Numbered from the stretch's first letter, positions 53,996-63,931 are shown. The stretch is 64,000 nt of DNA from Mycolicibacter heraklionensis (GCF_019645815.1 NZ_CP080997.1:4406880-4470879); one strand, 5' to 3'. The notes: generated by a model not told the origin, from the sequence alone. Numbers and translations are program-made.

Positions 53996-54086
53996 CCAGT
54001 ACTCCGTTCGTCGGCTGCGATTCCGACAGTGGGTACCCGCGGTGACGGAAAGCTACGCGACCGACGGCCAGCGCGACAGCGGTGAG

Positions 54087-56225
54087 CTACCCGCGCGGCA
54101 GCCCCAGCAGCCGCTCGGCGGCCAGCGTCAACAGGATCTGCTCGGTGCCCCCGGCGATCGACAGGCACCGAGTGTTGAGGAAGTCGTGCACCTCGCGCCC
54201 GGCCACCGCGCCGGCCCCGTCGGCCACGTCCATCCGGAACTCGGCCAGCTCCTGGCGATAGCGCACCCCGATCAGCTTGCGCACCGAGGACTCCGAGCCG
54301 GGGTCTTGGCCGCCGACCGCAAGCTGGGCGATGCGTTGATCCAGCAGCGAACCCGCCTGCGCGGCGATGATCAGCCGGGCCAGCCGCTCGGCGGTGGCGG
54401 TGTCGGGCTCCCGATCCGCCAGGGTCTTCAGCAGCTCCTCCATCGGGTTGCCCAACGCGGTGCCGCCGGCGATCGCGACGCGCTCGTTGGCCAGGGTGGT
54501 GCGGGCCAGCCGCCAGCCGTCATTGACGCCGCCGACCACCTGCTCGTCGGGGACGAATACGTCGTCGAGGAAGACCTCGTTGAACAGGGCCTCGCCGGTG
54601 ATCTCCCGCAGCGGCCGGATGTCGATGCCCTCGGCGGCCATATCGACCAGGAAGTAGGTGATGCCCTTATGTTTGGGCGCGTCGGGATCGGTTCTGGCCA
54701 GGCAGACGCCCCACTGCGAGTCGTGGGCTCGCGACGTCCAGACCTTCTGACCGGTCAACCGCCAGCCGCCGTCGACCTTCACCGCCTTGGTGCGCAGCGC
54801 CGCCAGGTCTGAGCCGGCGCCCGGCTCGGAGAACAACTGGCACCAGAACACCTCACCGGTCAGAGTGGCCGGGATGAAGCGCTCGATCTGCTCGGGCGTG
54901 CCGTGCTCGAGAATCGTCGGAGCCGCCCACCAGCCGACCACCAGGTCGGGACGTCCGACGCCGGCCGCGGCGAGTTCCTGGTCGATCACCAGCTGCTCGG
55001 CGGGGCCGGCCGCGCGTCCGTAGGGCGCTGGCCAGTGCGGTGCCAGCAGGCCCGATTCGGCCAGCGCCACCTGACGCTGATCGGTCGGCAACGCCGCAAT
55101 GCGGGCCACCTCCGCAGCGATCTCGGGCCGGACGTCGGTGGCCACATCGTCCGAGCCGAGGTCGACCTCCAGCCGGCGGCGCAGGCCGTCGCGGGTCAGT
55201 GCGGCGGTGCGGCGCAGCCAGCGCTCGGGCCCGCCCAGTGCCTGCCCGATGCCGTATGCCCGGCGCAGGTACAGGTGCGCGTCGTGCTCCCAGGTGATGC
55301 CGATGCCGCCGAGGACCTGGATGCAGTCCTTGGCATTGGCCTTGGCGGCGTCGATGCAGATGGCGGCGGCCACCGCGGCCGCAATCGCGAACTGCTGGTC
55401 ATCGGGGTCGGCTGCGGCGCGCGCCACATCGCTGGCGGCCACGGCGGCCTGGTCGGCCCGGCACAGCATCTCCGCACACAGGTGCTTGACGGCCTGGAAG
55501 CTGCCGATCGGCTTGCCGAACTGTTCACGCACCTTGGCGTATTCGACGGCGGTGTCCAACGCCCAGCGGGCCACCCCGGCGGCCTCGGCGGCCAGCACCG
55601 TGACCACCAGGTTCTCCACCCGGCTGCCGGCCTCCAGCGGCACGGCCGGGGCTGCCGACAGCGTCACCTTGGCCAGTGGCCGGGAGAAGTCGGTGGCAGC
55701 CAGCGGCTCGACCACCACCCCGTCCGCGCGGGCGTCCACCAGGATCCAGGCCTGGCCGTCCTGGCCGGCTGGTAGCAGCAGCAGCCCGTCGGTGGTGGCG
55801 CCGAGCACCCGATCCGCGGTGCCGGTGGCCTGGCCGGCCGCGGCATCGAAACTCACCGTCGCCGCGGACGGGTCGGTCACCACCCCGGCCACCCGTTCGC
55901 CGGCGGCCAGGGCTTCGGCCAGCGCCGGATCGGTGACCACCAGGGTGGCCAGCGCGGTGGTCGCCACCGGCCCGGGGACCAGGGCCTTCGCGGCCTCGTC
56001 GACCATCGCGCAGAGATCCTCGAGACGCCCGCCGGCCCCGCCGGACTCCTCGGGCACCGCCACCCCGAACAGGCCCAGCTCGGCCAGGCGCGCGAAAACG
56101 GCTCGCCAGGAATCGGTTTCGCCCAATTCCGCGGCACGAATCGCCTCGGTGGTGCCCGCGGCGGCGGCCCAGTCGCGGACCAGCTCGCGGGCAGCGAGCT
56201 GTTCGTCGGTGGTACTCACGGACAC
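54087..56225 (-). CDS. fadE34: Two-domain acyl-CoA dehydrogenase FadE34 (ChsE3)
   Basis: 712 residues, two acyl-CoA dehydrogenase domains fused: N-terminal half of the short type (VEYAKVREQFGKPIGSFQAV, VLGGIGITWEHDAHLYLRRA), C-terminal half with FSEPGAGSDLAALRT, GWRLTGQKVWTSRAH and GGTEQILLTLAAERLLGLPR. It dehydrogenates steroid side-chain CoA esters. GTG 56225 with GGAGGAG six bases upstream is chosen over an upstream TTG at 56285; the length then fits Rv3573c. A KstR box lies 65 bp upstream. Confidence 0.92.
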   Translation of the reverse strand: MSVSTTDEQLAARELVRDWAAAAGTTEAIRAAELGETDSWRAVFARLAELGLFGVAVPEESGGAGGRLEDLCAMVDEAAKALVPGPVATTALATLVVTDPALAEALAAGERVAGVVTDPSAATVSFDAAAGQATGTADRVLGATTDGLLLLPAGQDGQAWILVDARADGVVVEPLAATDFSRPLAKVTLSAAPAVPLEAGSRVENLVVTVLAAEAAGVARWALDTAVEYAKVREQFGKPIGSFQAVKHLCAEMLCRADQAAVAASDVARAAADPDDQQFAIAAAVAAAICIDAAKANAKDCIQVLGGIGITWEHDAHLYLRRAYGIGQALGGPERWLRRTAALTRDGLRRRLEVDLGSDDVATDVRPEIAAEVARIAALPTDQRQVALAESGLLAPHWPAPYGRAAGPAEQLVIDQELAAAGVGRPDLVVGWWAAPTILEHGTPEQIERFIPATLTGEVFWCQLFSEPGAGSDLAALRTKAVKVDGGWRLTGQKVWTSRAHDSQWGVCLARTDPDAPKHKGITYFLVDMAAEGIDIRPLREITGEALFNEVFLDDVFVPDEQVVGGVNDGWRLARTTLANERVAIAGGTALGNPMEELLKTLADREPDTATAERLARLIIAAQAGSLLDQRIAQLAVGGQDPGSESSVRKLIGVRYRQELAEFRMDVADGAGAVAGREVHDFLNTRCLSIAGGTEQILLTLAAERLLGLPRG

Positions 56226-56289
56226 GCTGGGCTCCTCCGGGTCGAAACGGGCTTGGGAGAGGCGGGTCACGAACGCCCCCACCAACCAC

Positions 56290-56303
56290 TAGAACGTGTT
56301 CTA
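56290..56303. promoter_or_regulatory. KstR operator between fadE34 and kstR
   Basis: TAGAACGTGTTCTA is a near-perfect palindrome and matches TnnAACnnGTTnnA fully. It sits in the 218-bp divergent gap and should control fadE34 and kstR itself. Confidence 0.92.
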
Positions 56304-56443
56304 ATAGTGCCAGCGTCCGAGCGTCAAGTCGAACCGTTGTGGCTGGACACGTTGGGTCCGGCCGGCGTCGGGAGTACGGAAACTCGACACCGCGGTGCGT
56401 ATCGTTATGGGCCAGCAGATCGACGGAGGGAGCCGCGCAGCAC

Positions 56444-57115
56444 ATGACGTCACCAGCTGAGGGCACCGCGGGCCGCGGATCGGCCAGCCAACCGCGCGAG
56501 GTGGTCAACGTCGCTGTGCTGACTGAATCCGACCTGGGCTCCGAAGCGCAACGCGAACGCCGCAAGCGCATCCTCGACGCGACGCTGGCGATCGCCTCCA
56601 AGGGAGGCTACGACGCGGTGCAGATGCGTGCGGTCGCCGACCGTGCGGACGTGGCCGTCGGCACCCTGTACCGCTACTTCCCTTCGAAGGTTCACCTACT
56701 GGTCTCGGCGATGGGCCGGGAGATCGCGCGGGTGGACACCAAGACCGATCCGGCGACGTTCGCCGCCACCACTCGCCACCAGCGGCTCAACCTGGTGGTC
56801 AACAAACTCAACCGCGCGATGCAGCGCAACCCGCTGCTCACCGAGGCCATGACCCGGGCCTATGTCTTCGCCGACGCCTCGGCGGCCGGCGAAGTCGACC
56901 ATGTCCAGAAATTGATCGACTCGATGTTCGCCGGGGCCATGAGCGACGGCGAGCCCACCGAGGAGCAGTACCACATCTCCCGGGTGATCTCGGATGTGTG
57001 GCTGTCCAACCTGCTCGCCTGGCTGACCCGGCGGGCGTCGGCCACCGATTTCAGCACCCGCCTGGACCTGGCGGTCCGGTTGCTGATCGGCGACGACGAC
57101 AGTCCCAAGGTCTAG
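56444..57115 (+). CDS. kstR: TetR-family repressor KstR
   Basis: 223 residues: HTH (RRKRILDATLAIASKGGYDA, VGTLYRYFPSKVHLLVSAMG) and a highly conserved KstR ligand domain (LNRAMQRNPLLTEAMTRAYV, ISDVWLSNLLAWLTRRASAT). KstR represses the upper cholesterol pathway and is released by 3-oxo-4-cholestenoyl-CoA. ATG 56444 follows CGGAGGG; an alternative GTG near 56507 would give the shorter form recalled for M. tuberculosis. Orthologue of Rv3574. Confidence 0.94.
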   Translation: MTSPAEGTAGRGSASQPREVVNVAVLTESDLGSEAQRERRKRILDATLAIASKGGYDAVQMRAVADRADVAVGTLYRYFPSKVHLLVSAMGREIARVDTKTDPATFAATTRHQRLNLVVNKLNRAMQRNPLLTEAMTRAYVFADASAAGEVDHVQKLIDSMFAGAMSDGEPTEEQYHISRVISDVWLSNLLAWLTRRASATDFSTRLDLAVRLLIGDDDSPKV

Positions 57116-57132
57116 TCCCAGTTTCGAAGAAG

Positions 57133-58398
57133 ATGCGCACCGGTTCACCAGATTCAGAACCGGTGGCGGATCCGATTCCGCGCCGGCTGGCGCACGCGCT
57201 GGACCTGTTGAACTTCACCCTGGCCGACGTGCGCGACGGGCTGGGCCCCTATCTGTCGGTCTACCTGCTGGTGACCCACCATTGGGACCAGGCGTCGATC
57301 GGCCTCGTGATGGCGATCGGCGGGATCGCCGCGGTCGTGGCGCAGACCCCGGTGGGTGCCTTGGTCGACCGAACCACCGCCAAGCGCGCACTGCTCGTTG
57401 TCGGTGCGCTGGCGGTCACGGCGGCGGCATTGGCCATGCCGCTGTTCCCCGGCTTCTACAGCGTCGCGGCGTTGCAGTTGCTGACCGGAATCGCGGCTTC
57501 GGTGTTCGCTCCGGCGCTGGCCGCGATCACCCTCGGTGTGGTCGGTCCACGTATGTTCGCAAAACGGCTCGGCCGCAACGAATCGTTCAACCACGCCGGC
57601 AATGCCGCGACCGCGGCCGCCACCGGGGGCCTGGCCTACTTCTACGGCCCGGTCGTGGTGTTCTGGATGCTGGCCGCCATGGCCGCGCTGAGCGTGGTGG
57701 CGACGCTGCGCGTCCCCGACTCCGCGATCGATCACGACGTCGCCCGGGGCATGGATCATCTGGCCGGCGAGCCCCATCCGCAGCCATCGGGATTCGCGGT
57801 GCTGCTGCGCAACCGGCAACTGCTGGTGTTCGGCGCGACCGTGGTGATGTTCCACTTCGCCAACGCGGCGATGCTGCCGTTGGTCGGCCAGGAACTGGCT
57901 CTGGTCAACACCGAGGTCGGCACCGCTCTGATGGCGGCGTGCATCGTGGCCGCCCAGCTGGTGATGGTGCCGGTGGCCTATCTGACCGGCTCCAAAGCCG
58001 ATGTCTGGGGTCGCAAACCGATCTTCCTGGTGGGGTTCGCGGTGCTGACCTTCCGGGGGCTGCTCTACCCGGTCTGGGACAACTCCTACTGGCTGGTCGG
58101 GGTGCAGTTGCTCGACGGGGTGGGAGCGGGGATCTTCGGTGCACTGTTCCCGCTGGTGGTGCAGGATGTCACGCACGGCACCGGCCGCTTCAACGTCAGC
58201 CTGGGGGCCATCACCGCGGCCTGCGGTGTCGGCGCCGCTTTGTCGAACTTCATCGCCGGCCATATCGTCTCGGCCGCCGGCTACGACACGGCGTTCATCG
58301 CCCTGGCAGCGGTGGCCGGCGCGGGTTTCGTGCTCTACCTGACCGCGATGCCCGAGACAGCCAGGATCAGGGGCGCCACCGCCGCCCCGTTAGCCTGA
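57133..58398 (+). CDS. MFS transporter
   Basis: About 421 residues with roughly twelve hydrophobic spans. Features of the major facilitator superfamily: LNFTLADVRDGLGPYLSVYL in the first helix and GALVDRTTAKRALLVVGALA in the loop 2-3 region, with an inner-domain counterpart SKADVWGRKPIFLVG. Resembles actinobacterial drug/proton antiporters; substrate unknown. The start is chosen at ATG 57133 after a weak AGAAG. It takes the place of the LacI regulator and lppH that follow kstR in M. tuberculosis. Confidence 0.8.
   Translation: MRTGSPDSEPVADPIPRRLAHALDLLNFTLADVRDGLGPYLSVYLLVTHHWDQASIGLVMAIGGIAAVVAQTPVGALVDRTTAKRALLVVGALAVTAAALAMPLFPGFYSVAALQLLTGIAASVFAPALAAITLGVVGPRMFAKRLGRNESFNHAGNAATAAATGGLAYFYGPVVVFWMLAAMAALSVVATLRVPDSAIDHDVARGMDHLAGEPHPQPSGFAVLLRNRQLLVFGATVVMFHFANAAMLPLVGQELALVNTEVGTALMAACIVAAQLVMVPVAYLTGSKADVWGRKPIFLVGFAVLTFRGLLYPVWDNSYWLVGVQLLDGVGAGIFGALFPLVVQDVTHGTGRFNVSLGAITAACGVGAALSNFIAGHIVSAAGYDTAFIALAAVAGAGFVLYLTAMPETARIRGATAAPLA
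58391..58396 (+). promoter_or_regulatory. -10 element of a leaderless promoter for the MBL gene
   Basis: TAGCCT, six bases, then ATG at 58403; the hexamer overlaps the stop region of the MFS gene. Confidence 0.45.
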
Positions 58399-58402
58399 GC
58401 GG

Positions 58403-59323
58403 ATGCGTCTCAAGCTCGGCCGCCCCGACATCGGCCGGTACACCGACCGGTTCGACGTACCCTCCGCGGCGCCGGGCGCGCCGCTGTCGATGACCTGGCT
58501 CGGGGTCTCCACACTGCTGGTTGACGACGGGTCGTCGGCGCTGATGACCGACGGCTTCTTCTCCCGGCCCGGCCTGCTGCGGGCGGCGTTCGGCAAGCTG
58601 TCACCGTCACCGGCCCGCATCGACGGCTGCCTGTCCCGCGCCGGGGTGCAGGAGCTGGCGGGGATCATCGCGGTGCACACCCACTTCGACCATGTGATGG
58701 ACTCGGCGGTGGTCGCCGAGCGCACCGGGGCGGTCTTGGTGGGCGGCGAGTCGACCGCCAATGTCGGACGCGGGCACGGTCTGTCCGAGGATCGACTCGT
58801 CGTCGCCGCCCCGGCCGAACCGATCACGTTGGGCTCCTACGACGTCACCCTGGTCGAGTCGCATCATTGCCCACCGGATCGGTTTCCCGGACTGATCACC
58901 GAACCGGTCATACCACCGGTGCCGACCGCGGCGTACCGGTGCGGTGAGGCATGGTCGGTGCTGGTGGCCCACCGCCCGTCCGGCCGACGCCTGTTGATCG
59001 TCGGCAGCGCCGGGTTCATCCCCGGGGCACTGGCCGGGCACCGCGCCGAGGTCGCGTACCTGGGCGTGGGCCAGCTCGGCTTGCAGCCCCGGCAATACCT
59101 GGTGGACTACTGGTCGGAAACGGTGCGCGCGGTCGGAGCCAAGACGGTGGTGGCGATCCACTGGGACGACTTCTTCTGGCCGCTGTCGAAACCGTTGCGC
59201 GCCTTGCCCTACGCCGGCGACGACCTCGACGTCACGATGCGGGTTCTCAGCGAGCTCGCCGAGGCCGACGGGGTCGGGCTACACCTGCCCACGGTGTGGC
59301 GTCGTGAGGATCCGTGGGCCTGA
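58403..59323 (+). CDS. Metallo-beta-lactamase-fold hydrolase, Rv3577-like
   Basis: 306 residues. MBL metal site HTHFDHVMDS, later His in VESHHCPPD and IHWDDFFWPL; the usual Asp is in VIVGSAG-type strand position not clearly preserved (LLIVGSAGFIPG). Probably a zinc hydrolase of unknown substrate in the UlaG-like group. It overlaps the ArsB-like gene by 10 bp. Position matches Rv3577. Confidence 0.8.
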   Translation: MRLKLGRPDIGRYTDRFDVPSAAPGAPLSMTWLGVSTLLVDDGSSALMTDGFFSRPGLLRAAFGKLSPSPARIDGCLSRAGVQELAGIIAVHTHFDHVMDSAVVAERTGAVLVGGESTANVGRGHGLSEDRLVVAAPAEPITLGSYDVTLVESHHCPPDRFPGLITEPVIPPVPTAAYRCGEAWSVLVAHRPSGRRLLIVGSAGFIPGALAGHRAEVAYLGVGQLGLQPRQYLVDYWSETVRAVGAKTVVAIHWDDFFWPLSKPLRALPYAGDDLDVTMRVLSELAEADGVGLHLPTVWRREDPWA

Positions 59324-60564
59324 ACCTGGCTCTCGCACTGCTGCTGCTTGCCGTGGTGCTGGGGTTCGCGGTGGCCCGCCCGCGGGGCTGGCCGGAGATG
59401 TTCGCGGCAGTGCCGGCCGCGGTCATCCTGGTTGCCACCGGCGCGATCTCGATGCACGACGCAGTCGCCGAAGCGGCCACGCTGCTGCACGTCGTCGCGT
59501 TCCTGGGCGCGGTGCTGGTGCTGGCGCAGCTCTGTGACGACGAGGGCCTGTTCGAGGCGGCCGGCGCGGCGATGGCACGTGCCGACGTCGGCCCGCCGCA
59601 CCATCTGCTGCGCCGCGTCTTCGTGATCGCCGCGGGTCTGACCGCGGTGCTGAGCCTGGACGCGACGGTGGTGCTGCTGACGCCAGTGGTGCTGATGATG
59701 GCCCGCCGCCGCCACGCCCCGATGCGCCAACACGCTTACGCGACCGCGCACCTGGCCAACACGGCGTCGCTGCTGCTGCCGGTGTCGAACCTGACCAATC
59801 TGCTGGCGTTCAACCAAGCCGGCTTGTCGTTCGTGAGGTTCACCGCGCTGATGACGGCGCCGTGGCTGGCCACCACCGCGGTCGTCTACCTGATCTTCCG
59901 CTGGTTTTTCCGGGCCGATCTGCGGGCCTCACCGGTGCATCAGCACGCCGGCCCGCCGCCCCCGGTTCCGGTGTTCGTGCTGGTGGTGCTGGGGCTGACG
60001 CTCGCCGGTTTCGTGGTCGCCGAGACATTCGGCGTACCGGCGGCGTGGGCGGCCGTCGCGGGTGCGGCCGTGTTGGCCGCCCGAGGGCTGGCACAGCGGC
60101 GCAGCACCCCGGCCGGCATTCTGCGGGCCGCCAACCCCGGCTTCCTGGTGTTCGTGCTGGCCCTCGGCGTGGTGGTGCGCGCCGTCGTCGACAACGGGCT
60201 GGGCGCACAGATGACCACGGTGCTGCCGGCGGGATCGGGTCTGCCGGCGCTGCTGGGCATCGCGGCGGTGGCCGCAGTGCTGGCCAACGTGGTCAACAAT
60301 CTGCCGGCGACGCTGGTGCTGGTGCCCTTGGTGGCACCGAGCGGCCCACTCGCGGTGCTGGCGGTGTTGATCGGGGTCAACATCGGCCCCAACCTCAGCT
60401 ACACCGGCTCGCTGTCGAACCTGCTGTGGCGCCGGGTGTTGCGCCGCTATGGCGTTGCGGCCGGAGTCGGCGAATACACCCGCCTGGGGCTGTGCACGGT
60501 TCCGGCCACGCTGGGAGTGGCAGTGCTGGCCCTGTGGGCCGGTGCTCGGCTGCTCGGTGTCTAA
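59314..60564 (+). CDS. arsB2: ArsB/NhaD-family (ion transporter superfamily) membrane protein, Rv3578-like
   Basis: 416 residues, about eleven transmembrane spans. Two inverted-repeat signatures of the family: LSLDATVVLLTPVVLMMARR and ANVVNNLPATLVLVPLVAP, plus GPNLSYTGSLSNLLWRRVLR. Could export arsenite or another oxyanion; evidence for arsenite is only the name of its relative. GTG start with TGAGGA just before. Ends overlapping the convergent GDPD gene by four bases. Confidence 0.85.
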   Translation: MGLNLALALLLLAVVLGFAVARPRGWPEMFAAVPAAVILVATGAISMHDAVAEAATLLHVVAFLGAVLVLAQLCDDEGLFEAAGAAMARADVGPPHHLLRRVFVIAAGLTAVLSLDATVVLLTPVVLMMARRRHAPMRQHAYATAHLANTASLLLPVSNLTNLLAFNQAGLSFVRFTALMTAPWLATTAVVYLIFRWFFRADLRASPVHQHAGPPPPVPVFVLVVLGLTLAGFVVAETFGVPAAWAAVAGAAVLAARGLAQRRSTPAGILRAANPGFLVFVLALGVVVRAVVDNGLGAQMTTVLPAGSGLPALLGIAAVAAVLANVVNNLPATLVLVPLVAPSGPLAVLAVLIGVNIGPNLSYTGSLSNLLWRRVLRRYGVAAGVGEYTRLGLCTVPATLGVAVLALWAGARLLGV

Positions 60565-61457
60565 CCGACCCGGTAGGCGGGCGGCAACGGCATACCGAGC
60601 TCGGCCATGACGGCACGCGCCCGCGCCGGATAGTCGGTGATGATTCCGTCGACTCCTGCGGCGATCTGCCGGCGCATGGCGTCGGCGTCGTTGACCGTCC
60701 ACGGGATCACCCGCAGCCCAGCCGCATGTGCGCGTTGCACGAATGCTCGATCCACCACCGAGTAGTCCGGCGACACGACGTCGGCGCCGGCCGCCACCGC
60801 GCCGGAGATCGGGTCGGGCCCCTCCTCCCAGAGCGCGACCAGCGGAATGGCCGGTTCGGCGGCGCGCACCAACGCCAGGGTGCGCCAGTCGAAGCTCTGG
60901 ATGTCGACGGCGTCCAGCTTGCCGGCGGCGCGCACCGCAGCCAGGGTCACGTCGACGATCTGCTGCGGGTTGTGCGCGTCGACCTTGGTCTCGATGTTGT
61001 AGCGGATGCCCGTGTGGCCGGCGAGCGCGAAGACCTCCGGCAAAGTCGCGATCACGTTGTGCCGCAACACTTCCGCGTCAGGGAACTCCGGCAGTAGCTG
61101 TCCGCAGTCCAGGGTGTGGATCTGGGCGAGGGTGAGATCGGCTACCCGCTTGCCCACGTACGGGTAGTCGGGGTCGCCGACGAAGGCCGGGCCGGTGTCG
61201 GCGCACTTCGCCGGTTCGATCACCGGGTCGTGCCACACCAGCGGCTGGGCATCGCGAGTCAACACGATGTCCAACTCCAGCGTGCTGACCCCCAGCTCGA
61301 GCGACTTGGCGAAGGCCCGCAGCGACTCCTCGGTGGTCTCGCCCCGGCCGCCGCGATGCGCCTGCAGATCGAACGTCGGCGGTTGCGCGGCGGCCGTTGA
61401 CGACGGACTCACCACCGCGGCGACCAGCGCCGCCGCGAGGAAAGCGCGGCGAATCAC
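60561..61457 (-). CDS. Exported glycerophosphodiester phosphodiesterase family protein
   Basis: 298 residues. Signal peptide (AFLAAALVAAVVSPSSTAAA), then GDPD core: LQAHRGGRGETTEESLRAF, LELDIVLTRDAQPLVWHDP, IETKVD and IPWTVNDADAM. The metal ligands and catalytic His pair (HR...HD) are present. Hydrolyses glycerophosphodiesters outside the membrane. GTG 61457 overlaps the rlmB stop (GTGA), so it is coupled to cysS-rlmB; this downstream partner is not part of the M. tuberculosis arrangement recalled. Confidence 0.85.
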   Translation of the reverse strand: MIRRAFLAAALVAAVVSPSSTAAAQPPTFDLQAHRGGRGETTEESLRAFAKSLELGVSTLELDIVLTRDAQPLVWHDPVIEPAKCADTGPAFVGDPDYPYVGKRVADLTLAQIHTLDCGQLLPEFPDAEVLRHNVIATLPEVFALAGHTGIRYNIETKVDAHNPQQIVDVTLAAVRAAGKLDAVDIQSFDWRTLALVRAAEPAIPLVALWEEGPDPISGAVAAGADVVSPDYSVVDRAFVQRAHAAGLRVIPWTVNDADAMRRQIAAGVDGIITDYPARARAVMAELGMPLPPAYRVG

Positions 61458-62395
61458 CGTCGCTGGCGGGCGATCTCGGCCAGTACCACCCCGGCGGCCA
61501 CCGATGCGTTGAGCGACTCGGTGGGTCCGGACATCGGAATCGACACGATGGCGTCGCAGTTCTGCCGGACCAGTCGGGACAGCCCCTTGCCCTCGGAACC
61601 GACGACCAGCACCATCGGGCCGGCGCCGTCGAGGTCGTCGACCATGGTGTCGCCGCCGGCGTCCAGCCCGACGATCTGCAGGCCGCGGTCCGCCCACGCT
61701 TTCAGGGTTTGGTTCAGGTTTGCCGCCCGTGCCACCGGAATGCGCGCTGCCGCACCGGCACTGGTGCGCCACGCCACCGCGGTCACCGACGCCGAGCGAC
61801 GCTGCGGGATCACCACGCCGTGTCCGCCGAACGCCGCCACCGAGCGCACGATGGCTCCCAGGTTGCGTGGATCGGAGATGTTGTCCAGCGCGACCAGCAG
61901 CGCAGGCGCGGCATCCTGCCGGGCGGCGGCCAGCAGATCGTCGGGGTGGGCATAGGCGTACGGCGGAACCTGCAGCGCGATGCCCTGGTGCAGACCATTG
62001 GTGGTCATCTTGTCCAGGTCGGACCGCGGAACCTCCAGGATCGGCAATCCGGAATCGGCTGCCCGGGTGACCGATTCGGTCAGGCGCTCATCGGCCTCGG
62101 CCCCCAGCGCCACATACAGCGCGGTGGCCGGGATTCCGGCACGCAGGCACTCCAGGACCGGGTTGCGGCCCAGCACGGTCTCGTTCTCGTCGGTGCGCTT
62201 GGCGGTCCGGTAGGCGCGCTGTTTGGCCGCGCGTTTGGCCGCTTTGGCCGCCGGGTGGTATTCGCGCTTGTGGGCCGGCGGCGTGGCGCCGCGGCCTTCG
62301 AGCCCGCGTCGCCGCTGGCCGCCGGAGCCGACCGTCGGGCCCTTCTTGGTGCCGGGCTTGCGCACCGCACCCTTGCGCTTGGAATTTCCGGCCAT
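61454..62395 (-). CDS. rlmB: 23S rRNA 2'-O-methyltransferase RlmB (SpoU family)
   Basis: 313 residues. Basic N-terminal extension (MAGNSKRKGAVRKPGTKKGP), substrate-binding domain, then SPOUT methyltransferase knot: LDNISDPRNLGAIVRSVAAF, MVLVVGSEGKGLSRLV, SIPMSGPTESLNASVAAGVV. Methylates a guanosine of 23S rRNA. ATG directly follows the cysS stop. Orthologue of Rv3579c. Confidence 0.92.
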   Translation of the reverse strand: MAGNSKRKGAVRKPGTKKGPTVGSGGQRRRGLEGRGATPPAHKREYHPAAKAAKRAAKQRAYRTAKRTDENETVLGRNPVLECLRAGIPATALYVALGAEADERLTESVTRAADSGLPILEVPRSDLDKMTTNGLHQGIALQVPPYAYAHPDDLLAAARQDAAPALLVALDNISDPRNLGAIVRSVAAFGGHGVVIPQRRSASVTAVAWRTSAGAAARIPVARAANLNQTLKAWADRGLQIVGLDAGGDTMVDDLDGAGPMVLVVGSEGKGLSRLVRQNCDAIVSIPMSGPTESLNASVAAGVVLAEIARQRR

Positions 62396-63805
62396 CTACT
62401 CAGACCCCTCCACCAGCAGTGACCATTGCGGACCATCCCCGGTGTCGGTGACCTCGATGCCGGCGTCCTTGAGTCGGCAGCGGATCTCGTCGGCCAGTTG
62501 CCAATCCCGTTCCGCGCGAGCGGTTTCCCGGCGTTCCAGCTCGGCGCGAACCAGGACGTCGACCGCAGCCAGCGCCGCGGAGGTCTCATCGCGCGACTCC
62601 CAGCGCTCGTTGAGCGGGTCGCAGCCCAGCACGTCCATCATCGCCCGGATCGCACCAGCCGCGGCCAGCGCGCCCTCGTGGTCGCCGGAGTCCAGCGCCC
62701 GGTTGCCCTCCGCGCGTGTCCGGTGCACCTCGGCCAGGGCGATCGGCACCGACAGGTCGTCGTCGAGCGCGGCGGCGAACCGCGGTGTCCAGGTGCCCAG
62801 ATTCACCGCACCCACCCGGCTGCGCACCCGGTGCAAGAAGTCCTCGATGCCGACGTAGGCGTTGACGGCGTCGCGCAGCGCGGTCTCGGAGAACTCGAGC
62901 ATCGACCGGTAGTGCGCGCTGCCCAGGTAGTACCGCAGTTCGGCGGGCCGAACCCGCTGCAGCACCGCCGACATCGACAGCACATTGCCCAGCGACTTGC
63001 TCATCTTCTCGCCGCCCAGGGTGACCCAGCCGTTGTGCAGCCAATAGTTCGCGAATCCGTCCCCGGCGGCGCGACTCTGGGCGATCTCGTTCTCATGGTG
63101 CGGGAAGACCAGATCCATCCCACCGCAGTGGATGTCGAATTCGGCGCCGAGGTAGGTCCGGGCCATCGCCGAACACTCCAGGTGCCAGCCCGGACGGCCC
63201 GGTCCCCACGGCGTGGGCCAGCTGGGCTCACCGGGCTTGGCGCCTTTCCACAGCGTGAAGTCGCGCGGATCGCGCTTGCCGGTGGCGACCCCCTCGCCCT
63301 GGTGCACGTCGTCGATCCGATGACCGGACAGCTGGCCGTAGTCGGGGTAGCTGAGCACGTCGAAGTACACGTCGCCGCCGCCGGTGTAGGCGTGTCCGGA
63401 GTCGATCAGGCGCTGGATCAGCTCGACCATCTGGGTGATGTGTCCGGTGGCGCGCGGTTCGGCCGACGGCGGCAGCACCCCCAGCGCGTCATAGGCGGCG
63501 GTGAACTCACGTTCGTAGGTGGCGGCCCACTCCCACCAGGGCCGGCCCGCCGCGGCGGCCTTGGTGAGGATCTTGTCGTCGATGTCGGTCACGTTGCGCA
63601 CGAAGGCGACGTCGTAGCCACGGGCGGTGAGCCACCGGCGCAATACGTCGAACGCCACGCCGCTGCGGACATGGCCGATATGCGGCGGCGCCTGCACGGT
63701 GGCACCGCATAGATAAATAGACACATGACCGGGCCGCAGCGGGATAAATTCACGCACGGCGCCGGTTGCCGTGTCGTGCAGCCGCAGGCTGGGGCGATCG
63801 GTCAC
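62396..63805 (-). CDS. cysS: Cysteinyl-tRNA synthetase
   Basis: 469 residues: class I signatures PPHIGHVRSG (HIGH) and KMSKSLGN (KMSKS); zinc ligands include CGATV near residue 33, CSAMA and the HCGG/HHENE segments. Charges tRNA-Cys. GTG start. It leads the cysS-rlmB-GDPD operon. In M. tuberculosis ispF and ispD lie upstream; here a divergent exported-protein gene starts 126 bp away instead, so synteny breaks. Confidence 0.94.
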   Translation of the reverse strand: MTDRPSLRLHDTATGAVREFIPLRPGHVSIYLCGATVQAPPHIGHVRSGVAFDVLRRWLTARGYDVAFVRNVTDIDDKILTKAAAAGRPWWEWAATYEREFTAAYDALGVLPPSAEPRATGHITQMVELIQRLIDSGHAYTGGGDVYFDVLSYPDYGQLSGHRIDDVHQGEGVATGKRDPRDFTLWKGAKPGEPSWPTPWGPGRPGWHLECSAMARTYLGAEFDIHCGGMDLVFPHHENEIAQSRAAGDGFANYWLHNGWVTLGGEKMSKSLGNVLSMSAVLQRVRPAELRYYLGSAHYRSMLEFSETALRDAVNAYVGIEDFLHRVRSRVGAVNLGTWTPRFAAALDDDLSVPIALAEVHRTRAEGNRALDSGDHEGALAAAGAIRAMMDVLGCDPLNERWESRDETSAALAAVDVLVRAELERRETARAERDWQLADEIRCRLKDAGIEVTDTGDGPQWSLLVEGSE

Positions 63806-63919
63806 GACGGGCCAGCTTACCGGGCGCCGGGTCTTCGACCGCCACGCGCGCCGCTACCAGGGGATTGCCAGGAACGGCTACCAACTGCCGCATCGGTGGA
63901 CAGGTGGTGTGACGTGGCA

Positions 63920-63925
63920 TATATT
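63920..63925 (+). promoter_or_regulatory. -10 element of a leaderless promoter for the gene at the right edge
   Basis: TATATT, six bases, then GTG at 63932; strong -10 match and typical leaderless spacing. Confidence 0.55.
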
Positions 63926-63931
63926 GCGGCA